Part shown: in pieces, positions 13,101-25,100 of the stretch | How the letters are laid out: each line of letters starts with the position of its first letter | Numbering within the stretch: the stretch's first letter is position 1 | Assembly: GCA_022494885.1 (NCBI GenBank) | Contig: JAGVSM010001177.1 | Span: 1 to 64,000 of the forward strand | DNA: 64,000 nucleotides | Origin: Micrasema longulum | Taxonomy: Eukaryota; Arthropoda; Insecta; Trichoptera; Brachycentridae | Reading direction: 5' to 3' | The notes under the pieces: generated by a model | Told to the model about the DNA's origin: nothing | Database searches by the model: none | What the model saw: the letters and a program-made list of their open reading frames with translations, nothing else | Position numbers and translations under genes: made by a program

Positions 13101-16100
13101 AAATACAAATTAATGCTATAATTATTAGAAATCACTTAGATAAAGCAGATTTTTTAGGCTTTAGTTGAACATTTTACTTTTGGATTTGCATCAGTCTGCT
13201 TCTGAGGTACAGATATATCGTAGTTTATGTTTGTAAGGTGTTAAATAAATAAATAAGCTTCTAAAGAATAAGTTTTTTTTTTAATAATACCATTTTGACT
13301 ATAAATGTTCTGGGAAGGCTTGAGGAATTTCGTTTTCAGGTTTTGTTTTCCAAGTTCTAAATATAAGGTGAAGTACTATAGAAAGCTGAGTACATTTTAG
13401 GATATTTGAAGTCTTAAGTAGTATTACGTACAAAGTATTGTACTCGGCAATTAACTAGTTTCTAGAATGATAAGAATTATCTCTTTGTAGCAGAATTCGA
13501 GAAGTGGATAGAAGAGATTACGGAAATAAATACAGTAAAGCTTTTGGTTAAAATATTGACCCCTTTTTTTATATATAAATGAGATTTCCAAAGATAAACT
13601 AGATAATCCATGCCTTAGAAAAAAACTAATTAAAAGAAGTATGAAACAGCTGGAATTTATCCTTCAAAGTATTTTTGTAACTAAGCATTTTTCGATACTT
13701 CAACTCGAATAAATCAATTATACAGTTACTTAATGTTCTTAAAATAAATATTTAAAAAATCTTTGATTATTGAGTACATGAAAATAACATTTTTATATAC
13801 ATAAATTGTATGTATTTATTTGATATGTGATATATTTTCTTTACTAACTTTGTATACTATGTGGAAATCTGTTATTAGTTCTGAGTTAATACACTATATC
13901 TGTTTGTTTACTAAACATATGTATGTAGAACTGTTGATTTCCCAAATAAAATAAAATAAATAAAATAATAAATAAATAAATACACCTACGAGTATGTATA
14001 GGTTTCAAAAATATATTTGTATTGATAGTGAATTTTGAAATTTTAGTTAAGGTATTATTTAATTATAAAATTCTCCTCCAAGTATTATCATTATCTTTAT
14101 TAGCATTTCAAAATATAAAACCTAGATTGTACACTTAAAATAATATTGAAAAACTACTAATCAATTGTAAAGATAAAAATGATATATTTGACAACTCAGG
14201 ATTTTCCAATGCAGCTCTTGCCCATCGAGATACATTGGGAGAATGTCACGTAGTTTTAATATTCACATTAAAAAACACATGTGATTTTTAAATAATATTT
14301 TTTTTTCAGAATTTGCTAATCATCTTATAACTTCAAATCACGATTTTTATAAGGATAACGGAGTTAAAAAAATACATTAAAATAATAAGAAAGGACTTAA
14401 ATATGGAGATTGTTCACATTTATAAAGCCTTAAAAATTATATTCTCTTAATAAATAATAAAATATATACATACATATAATACAAGGCCAGCACAAAGTGA
14501 AGGCTTGTCAGTACCGAGGTTTGTAAACGAGTATAGTCAAAGAACACTTCATTATATAATTACTAAAATTTTCAATAAGATTCCTAAACAGATCTTAAAA
14601 GAAAATGTTGAAGAAACTTTAAAGAAAAAAATAATTAAATGGCTTATATGTAACAAGGCTTTACATTAATTAATATTTTATGTTAATAATTTTTTGTAAA
14701 TAAATTTTGTAAAAAAATACGTATGCTTTTAGTTCTTTATAATGTTTATATTACTTTTTTAATTTAAATAATTTTTCCAACGTTTTTCTTTGTAAAGGAA
14801 AAAAGAACCTGCTGACATGCCGGTTTCGCGGTTTGAGGGTTTCATTATTTTTGAAAAAACCTTCGCACCTATTCATTATTTTTCCTTTTATATCTTTTTG
14901 TGTTCATGTTTACCTTCTTAAATAAAAATAAATACAAAAAATAACTTGAAAAATTAACCAATCTCTAGCCCCCCCCCCTCTCTCTCAACTCCCTACCAAT
15001 TCTTCAATACAAGATGAAATATTTTTTTTTAAATTAAACTTAGTGCATGTTTAGACATGGTGGTGTTCGCATTTCTACTGAAAATACTGTAAATATACTA
15101 TGGTAATGGTGAAGGTGGAGGTGTATTTTAGTATTTGCGTTTTGGTGTAGTGAGTGTCCGGATGAAGAGACGGGAACGTCTCGAAACCGCTAGACCAAAA
15201 AAGTCGGTAAATGGTTATATACTAATATTTACTAACTTTGTTAACTAATATTCATTTATTCACGTAAAGATACAGATTCCAAAAAAAAACACATCCCAGC
15301 TCTATGAGGTCAAGAGCCCTGTGTTGAGTTATTTGTTGATACTAAATAATAGAAAGTGGAAAAATGCATTTTATTACATTTCATTATCATCTAAACAACA
15401 CGCTTAAAAGTATATAAATCTATGCTATCTCTCGCAGCAGTCTCCTACAATGCTCACTTCTCCTGAAAATGACTTTCGTTTTGTAAAACTTAATATTTTC
15501 ATCCGAAACATTAAACACTCTTGGGACGACAAAAGAGAAATATCTCTGAGAGAAAGTATCAATGATATACTATGTGTATATTGTGTATGCCTATTTATTC
15601 AGTCCAGTTCAGTGCCGAAAATCGGCGTTCATAATAGTAAATAATAATCTGTTTTGTTTGCAAACCAGAGAAAAGGGTATCTAATACAATTCAATTATAA
15701 GCAAATGTATTAGACACTGTCTATCCTCACTAGGTATACTAAATACTCGTTATTAAGTGGGCAGCATTTACTATTTTTCATTAAATTTGGCATATTTTGT
15801 ATAAAAAATGTCTGGAGATGATTAAAATATGGAAATTATATAAAAAATGAAGTTATATTCAATAATATTTTCATATCATTGAATATTATTTGGGGTAATG
15901 TATGGGACTGAAGTATGGAATTGAAAAAATAATGATGGAAACAGGTTGAATGCTCTCGAAATGTAATCTCTGAAGAAAATGTGTGGTAACACGATATATG
16001 ATACGTACACATGTTGAAATCCGTGAACTATATAAAGCTGAGACAAGCATCATCGAATCAAGATAGAATCAAGAAAGGGGAGCTGGATTATTTATTTCTT

Positions 16101-19100
16101 TATTAAATATTTTGAATTTGTTTAAAATAAATCACATAGTTATTTTTACCACATAAAAGTTTCACATATTATAACACAACTAGTTTCAGGTATTTCAAAT
16201 TACCCATCATCAGGTTAAAATTTATATGCGGTAAAACTTACACAGTGTTTCATTTTGAAAAAATTCAAAGGGGAGCTGCGTTGGTTTGGACATGTAGAGC
16301 GAATGGACAGCAAAAAAACGGCTAAAAGGCTCTACAATGGAATGTTTATGAATGCAGAAAACGAGAAAGACCGAGAAATACATGGCACAAGCGAGTTAAT
16401 AAAATACTTGAAGATGGACATGTCAAGAGTAGGAATAATCGGCGCGCGTACATGAGAAGATGTATGAATGTAGAGGGAGCGAGGTCTGTTTGCAAAAAAG
16501 TTGAAAGAGTTGACATGAAATATTTATTTAAAAAAGTGTTTAATACTGGAATATTTCATAGCCTCTGGACTGTTACCTGAAGCGTTAGACATCTTATCTC
16601 CATGTAATAAAAATGATCAAGATGCACTGCGGTTGGTGTACCATTAGGTTCGAAAAGGCAATGATAAGGATGATATCATTTTGATGCTTTTTGCTGATAT
16701 GTCTTGAAAAAACTCCATAGTTAATGATTTTGATAAAATTAAAAATAAGGTTATAAATGAAACTTATCTCTAAAATATGTTGAAAAAATACTACAAAAGC
16801 TGTAAATGTTATAAACAATTCACCAGTCTTGAAGATGCCTACTTAGGCGAAAGCGCTCGTTGGTCAAAATTATAAAAAATAAAACTAAACCAAGAAGTTT
16901 CATTGATAACTTTATTTATAATTTCATCGAAATCATTAAGGATCATATCATTACAAATTTTTACTTTTTTTCTTTTGATCAGTCTGTTTTTCAGTTGGCT
17001 GGAAGATATTTTTTTAAGCAATAAGTCCGCTAAAGTATTTATATTTTCGAACTTTAATAATTTAATAATACAAAAAGTAGCACCTTTTTCTCGATCCGTC
17101 ATATTAAAATATTGACCATTGATATACACTTTTTACGTTACATTATAAAATTTGAAAAATTTTACGACAATAAATATTTTCCAACTCACATTCTCAGATT
17201 CCCATCTTGCTCTCCTCCGTAGACGAGTGTAGGCCATGTCTTGCTGCTCTTCTCCGTTCGCTGCAAGTTTCCTGGTCCTCATTCTCCAACCCTTCCCACA
17301 CGTGGCAGAACAGTCCATCCAATCGCTCCACGGAGTCACGGTACATTCCTGGTCTTCTTCAGCTGAAGCCTCCTCTTGCTCTTTTACTCTGAAAACCACC
17401 GGTTCATGAGGTCGTTTATAAGAAAATAATCGAATAGAAACTTTAATTCAAATTATTATTTTTCAATCATATCATAGACAATCAAAAAGACTTCAGACTT
17501 GTTTATTTGATGGTAAACATTTGTCGTAATAGAAATTAAGAAATATTTTAACAAAGAAATATGAAAGTCTATGTTTACGATAAGCCAATTATAGCCAATT
17601 ATTTTCCATATTGCTTATATATGCAAATTCTGTTCACATTATTCTTTAAATCGAATTGTGATGATTTAAGAATATGGAATTTAATGAGTTTAAAACTCTT
17701 AAAAGCACATTATAAATTTTTATAATACAAGTAACTATACCAACTTATTGGCCTTGTGGTGTAATGGTCAGCACGTTAGCCTACCATGCGAGAGGTCACG
17801 GGTCCGATTCCCTACGTGATTGATGTGAAATATTTATTTAAAAGGGTGTTTTCACACCAGCATATTTTATAGTCCCTGGACTGGTATCTGAAGATCATCT
17901 TACCTGCACGTAGATAAAATGATCAAGATACTTTGCGATTGGTGTACCAGTGCAGTGCCCTATGCACCATTAGGAGCAAAAAGGGAATGATGAAGATGAA
18001 ATAAAGAAGGTTGATAATAGTTTTATAACTTGCACCTTTTTAACGTTTTTTTCTTTTTGATCCTACTATCAATTTGCATTATTTGTTATTTTTTTCAATT
18101 TAATCATATTATTGTTCTTCATATGTTTTTGCACAACAAGCCAGGATGCCCAATTACAGTGGTTAACTACAGCACAGAATACCCAAGCTTTAAAAAAAAT
18201 CTCTTTTTTATGTTTTCGCCCGGAATCGAACCGGGAACCTTCCCAGGACTGGTCCAGGAGAGTAAGACTTGTCGTCTTACATTCATGTAAATAAAAATGG
18301 TCAAGATATGCTGCGATTGGTGTACCAATGCAGTGCCAACGTTTTAGCCACTACACCACGGAGGCCCCTAATAATAATGACTTTTTCCAATTATTACAGT
18401 ATGTTTATATTAAACTATATTTTAATTAAAATAAAATTATGATAAACAATACATCATTAATGTTTTTTTTTGTTAGTGCGAATAATTAAATTAATTCTAA
18501 ATGCTGCCACATTTATAATAAAATAATATTCTCGTAGAATTTTTATTCCTTACTAATTATTTTTGTGACCGAAATAAATTTATAACAAAAGTCTCCAGCA
18601 ATAAATAAAAAAATCTGTCTAATACAAAACATGCATAAATATTAGCTAAATTTTACTACTTGTAGCATACGTTTGGAAAAACCAAGCATTTTAAATAAAA
18701 GTGTTATTTAAATTGGGTCATCACATTTTACTTCCCACTTTCAAGGATTTCATACAAAAAATAATAAATCCACAAAACCGCCGTTGTTTTTTTTACTTGT
18801 AGTGAAAATAATATTATTACATGAACAGAGAAAATAAATTGCCGCAAAAAAAGCAAATATAAATTTAAGCTTTACGAATCTGAAAGCATTCCGCAATATA
18901 CATCTACGTGAATATTTATATCTAAATAATATCACGCAATACTCAATTGCTTTACTTCCGGTATCCGGATGTCGAGTCCAGCTAGAATTTTTATTACAGG
19001 AAGTCTGAAAATCAAGCAAAAAGTTGTGATCTTTTAGGAACATTTTTTCCGCATAATCAATTTTTTTGCTCTATCTTAATTCAAACGTTGAATATATTCT

Positions 19101-22100
19101 TTGATTAACAATTCATGCAGTTAAAAAAAAATGTTTGGCTAAACACTTTATTTATAATCATTTTATGTTCGAAGTGCAAGGTTGAGATTAGCATTATCGA
19201 TAAAATCGAGAAAGGAGTTTGGCGTTGGTTTGGACATATAGAGTGAATTGACATCAAATGAACCGCTAAAACGATTTACTATGCGAATGTTGATAGATGT
19301 AGAAATCGAGAAAGACTGAAAATGAAATTGCGTGACCAAATCCAACAAATGCTTGAAGATGGACATGTCAAAAGTCGGAATAATCTGCGCGAGCGCGTGA
19401 TAGATGTTCGAATGTAGAGACAGAGTGATATTATGGCGTTCTGTCCTATCTGCTTTTCCCTAAAACAAAACGACATAGTTATTTGTCTGTTTTTGTTTCT
19501 TTGTTTTTAATGTTTAATTTTGACTTTAAAAAGCTTAAAAACGAATAGGTGCAAAAATTAAAAAAATAAAATATCTAATTTTAATAGGGAATAGGGAAAT
19601 ATCACACACTACGAATTCCGATCAAAATATATGAAATGGATTTAGAATAGTTAATTGTATTTTCAAAATCAGTATGGATATTGTGAAAAAATGTGGTCAA
19701 GACACTTGACTCACGATTCCGGGTTCGATTTCCGCGAGAACACTAAAAAATATGTGATTTTTCTCAAGCCTGGGTGTTCGGTGCTGTAATTCACCACTGT
19801 AATTGGGCTTCCTCGCTTGTTGCAGTGCAAAAAAATATAAAAAATTTATTCACAAATTTGTTGAAAAAAAAGCCAAGACAATGAATCTTCCAAGCTTTCA
19901 TATTTAAAATAAATTTTAAAATATAAAAAATAAATTCAATAAAAATACACTTGTAGAAAAACGCGACGTGTTTGATATGGGTTGTTGTAACGTCAAGGTT
20001 TGTGATATTGTTCTGCACAAATTTCAAAGGCAAGGAACAAATTAACATGAATCGTGACGTATTACGGGCGTGGCCAATGAAATCACAGTTTTCGCGGGAA
20101 TTCAAAATTACAAACTTCAAAGTATTTTATATGCCACTAATTATGAGAAAAAATTATTTTTTTTTTACTGGACAGTATTTTACAGAGCTTTATCGTTTTA
20201 AAAATGTAAATTTAAAAAAAGTTATATTTCCCCATTGTATCTAAATAAGTTAAATTACATTTTTTTATGTCTAATTGTTCATCTTCATTCTTTCATAAAC
20301 CTCATTTTAAGGAAGGAAAAAGCTTTTATTAAACATTATCTAAGGTTTTTTAAATATTTTATTGGCGTCAGAAGAAACAAACGAATTATGTTTAAAATGG
20401 AAAAATTAAAACTACAATTCTAACGTTTTTGTCTAAATTGTGTTACTTTAAATTTATTACTTTTTGTATTGTGTTTATTTTGTGCATTTTGACTGAAGCG
20501 CAAATATAATTTTTTTTTTGCTTAATTTAAAAGTTGATTCCCTTAAATTTCCTAATTTTCTAGTATAAAGTTGATTTCAAAGTAAATAATATGTTTCATT
20601 CTCATTGCTGTCATACGATACGCGCGCTGTATAAACAATACTTAATAAACTCCCATTGTTAAATTTAAAATGAAAATAAAACTAGGTTTCGATAGTGACA
20701 AATAAAAGTATCGATTGTATTTTGTTACTCGTTCTGTGCAACCGTTTTAGTTGATGTTCGATTGCATGCACTTTTTAATGAAAACTCTTTGATAAAGTTC
20801 GGTTATATGAGTTTTGTTAGTTTGACTTACGCAACATCCGTATGACTTGAAATTATCGGTAAATTACAGGGTTACAATATTTTAGTCGTTAAAAATTTAG
20901 TTTAAAAAAACAAAAAAAATATATCAGTTAAATCAATACCGAATTGCACTTTTTAAAATTTTTTTTTTGATAGTATACTTTTTTATGTTCAATTAAGTTC
21001 AATAGTAAATAAAACAATAAAGTTTATAAGTTAAAATAAATCTTCTCAGAACGAGTTCTACAACATAAGATCTTGTATCTGATAATTTAAAAAAGGTTCA
21101 AATATTTTTTTTCCTTTTTTAAAAAAGTCTTTTACTAATAAAACTCAATTAACATAACGATGTTTTAGTGCGTTTTTGTCCAGCAGACCATTCTTTATGA
21201 AAATCTGTTAAGTGTACATGAATTCTGAGAAAGTCTTTATTTATAAAATTCAAATGAAAAATTTATTTTTTGGTAATTTTTTAAGGGGTTTTTTAACGTC
21301 ATTTATTTATGCATATTTCATAAAATAAAATAAAACACTATATCTGCAAATTTGTGTTTTGGTCTGTTAGACATAAACGAACTGAAATGACGATAAATAT
21401 AAATAAAACGATAGTATACAACATACAAGAATAAAATCTACATAAAAAAGAAATAATAATTAGCGCATAATTAGGCAAAAAGCTATTTTTTATGTAATTA
21501 AGTATCTACATAGTAATAAGAAGAAAACCAAGTTAGGTTTATGCAAAAAAGGTTGTAAATAAATGAAAAGGGGAGTATTTATAATTATAACAACACAATT
21601 TTTTTTCTACATTTTTAAAGTATTTTTGAGACCGCTATCTCTTCTTAATATGACTTATCTATTAAATTATGACTTTGTTTAAGAAATCATACATTTAATT
21701 ACTGTATATAAATATTGACTTAAAGTAGACTGAAAAATTGTGTTCTTATTTTTATTACACGTTTTAGTATAATAATCGACTTCTACAAATTTCTAGACTT
21801 CTACGAATTTCTAAACTTCTACAAATTTACTCTCTACCCCATGAATAACAGTCAACCTAATACATATTCTAAATCTAATAACTGGTGAACTAAAACATCC
21901 GCCATACTCTGGACAGTTCTTTCCATTTCCATCTCCGTAACACTCCTCCGTTTGCTGCAGGTCAGGCCTGGCGCTGAGGCCCTGGTGGCACCTCTTGAAG
22001 GCCCCCTTCAGCTTGAACTTCCGGGAGCGAACCCTGGAACCTCGACCACAACGCGAACTACACGATGACCAACTCGACCACTCGGTCAAGGCGCAGGGGC

Positions 22101-25100
22101 CCTCTCTCTGAGCTGGGTCAGGTTCATCCTCTGAAGGAAACCTGAGTAATGAAAGAGGACTTTTAAAACTACTAGTATCATTAACATCATCATACCTGCA
22201 CCCGGTGGTCCATAGGGCACTATATTGCTACGCCAAATGAAATATTTCTTGATCATATGTTACCTGAAGATAAAGTGATCAGTTTTACGCTTCAGGCGCC
22301 AATCCAGGAACAATAATCAACAGTGTTATCAGCCTTTGAAAATTTTCGATATTTTGCAATAATTTGAATTTTAATACAAACAAAATGTAGATAAATAGTA
22401 TGGTTTTTCATTTTGAATACATATCAATCGTATTTGTGTATCAAAATCATATATCTATGTACCCACGATATATTGATAATTTGTCCTGTCTGTGAAATAT
22501 CTTTATTTATGGTTTTTCAAAGATATTATGAAGGCATATAATATTTGTATCTGACATTTTTAAACATGGTTATTATGAAAAACCATGTTATTTGACTTTT
22601 ACATATTTTATTATGTAATATAACCATTAATTTATGTTTAAACAATGATTTAAATGATGTTATAACTGATATTTACAAACAAGTTATTTTACTTTAGACC
22701 AATTAGCGCATTCATCCTTTAATGATCATCTTCAGTCTAAAGATGAATAATGTCCGCAAATACAGCAATACATTTGTATGAGAAAAAGCACGAAGATGGA
22801 ACACATAACAAGGAAGACAGAGACGCTGTTCTGTAGCCACCGTAGCCGCTGTTGTGTGAAAGAAATTTAGTGGGTTGTCGACAGTGATGGGGGACGCACG
22901 CGTGAATTATGAACGTGGAAATTGTGTTTTTTTTCTACAACAGGGCCAAATTATATGTCTATTTTATAAATGATGGAAAAGGAATTATTAAACAGTTTGT
23001 TTTCATGTTTTTTTTTCAAATGTCTGAGCTTTAGAATATTCTGTCTTTTGTTTTTGGTAACACGATTTTTCATCTCCGTGCGCAAAGAGATTATTTACCA
23101 CAGTCTTTTAGGAGTTAAACTGTAATATTGTATTGTTCCTGAAATGGCACCTGAAGAGTAAGATTTATCAACTTACCTTTATGTAACAGATTTTCAAAAT
23201 GGGCTGCATTTGGTTTACCAATACGGTGTCCTATTCACCACTTGGTGCGAAAAGAGAAATGATGATGTTTTGAAGTGAAATAAATTCATTTATATGATTT
23301 ATAAAATTACAGCTATTTATTTTAAATGCTATAATATTGACAAATGAAAGATAATATCTTTCTCGCAACGAAAAAAACCTATACAACTCAACGACTAACT
23401 AAAAGATATTTCCCTTTAATGGTTTTGTCAATAAAGGATCTTGGCATTACTTAAGATAGTAAATTTTCTTATCGTAAAAACATTGATAATATTGTCAACA
23501 AATCTCTCAAACTTCTCGGTTTTATCAAAAGAATGACGATGGATTTCAAAAATATTAATACCATCAAAACTCTTTATTGCTCACTAGTTCGACCTATTCG
23601 ACGCTTCTCTTATTTGGTGTCCATTTTGCAGGACCCATATTGACCACACCAAGTCTGCCCGACACCGTTTTCTAAGAAAAGTGGCATGGTCGCTCGGATT
23701 ACAAAGGGGTCATTATTTCTATTTTGAAATAGAGCAATCTCTTAATCTGTCTTCATTGGAGAAGCGAAGAACTGAGATGGACCTTATATGCATTTTCAAA
23801 ATACTTAATGCTGTAAGTGATGTTCTATCTCTGTTGCAATCAATTTGTTTTCATGTTCCCAACCATGTCATCAAAAGTAAAAATCTGCTATTTATTAAAT
23901 ATATTAAGAGCAACAGTTGGTTTTATGCCCCAATGTCCAGAATGTGTACATTAGTAAAAACTTCACATGACTTGGCATTTATAGGGATAGATCTTCCGGC
24001 TTTTCGTAGATCTCTAAAACAGTGAGGGATAAAAATGGATTAGCATGGTTTAGCTCAAAGTCTTATATGTCTTTCGTTTTTATTAATATATTGTATCTAT
24101 TGTTGTATTGCCCTTGTTTGTTTTTGCTACATAGTTTTATGTTCTTGCTGTTCAGTTTCTTGTATTTACGTTTCTTCTTGTAACTGTTGTAATTGGCACA
24201 GGCCATATATTTAATAAATAAAATAAAACAAATAAATACTTATTTTGTGTTAAATCATTCCATATATTTAATTTGCGGACCGATTTCAGAACACGACTGT
24301 TCCTAATGCCTTGAAAAAGGAACAGTTATGTTCTGAAATCGACAGGCAAATTGAATAGGTATATTTAGTGATTATAAACAAAGTTTATATTTATTTATAA
24401 TATATATAACATGAAAAATCACAAAGTAAAATTGAATTATAATAAAATTTTACTTAATTGAGTTTTTAAAAATGTTTTTTTTTTTTAAATACATTTTTTT
24501 TGCATGATTGACATTAAGGAGCGTTATGAATTGAGGGTATTAAAAGCAAACTAAGAAATCCTCTTTGAAGAAGTTTCTGAGATATTTGTGAAATACTAAA
24601 AAAAGACTCAATGGAGAATGCTTAATTTGCGGTGTCAAGTAGTCTAATTGAAATCGGTTTATGCAAGATTTAGAGACGGTTTTAAATTACGCTATTATTA
24701 GGTGGGTGGGTTTTTATGTAGTTTATTTTGGCGTAAATAACTAATCTCCATTTTTGGTGCAGATTTCTAAGTTTTCTTCTAATAAACTCAATTGTAAAAT
24801 TTCAACAAAAAATACAATTACTTACGTGTTAAATATTGAAATTCTGTTTTATCTTTGAAATTTTCGTATCCATACAGCTGACGGTCTTTTAATAAATAAT
24901 GGAATCTTGGTTTTCATATGAAATTCCTTTGTTGTCGTCTTTTTTGCAATCTCAAAGTCCATGGGGGAAATCACGGAATCATAAAATACCCGAAACCACG
25001 TAAATGAATTTATTTGCCCCCCGTGAGGCAATCCCATTAGTACTAACTGGTTCTCTCACAATCCTGTGGTTCATTTGGGACCAGGGCCCATTTTTCGAGA

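Noticed and set aside
16839..17129. A host exon next to the TSR3 exon
   Set aside because: The frame overlaps family C repeat sequence and lacks splice sites consistent with the gene.
17757..17830. A possible tRNA gene
   Set aside because: A and B boxes are present, but the sequence continues into the repeated SINE-A body and no clean cloverleaf with paired acceptor ends is seen.
21811..21907. Extension of the TSR2 exon to a later donor near 21830
   Set aside because: Later donors leave one base and do not match the next exon's main acceptor. The donor right after the sixth cysteine fits both phase and domain end.
22139..22141. Use of the second cag (near 22134) as acceptor of the TSR2 exon
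   Set aside because: It would need a phase 1 donor in the TSR1 exon, and no such GT exists after its sixth cysteine.
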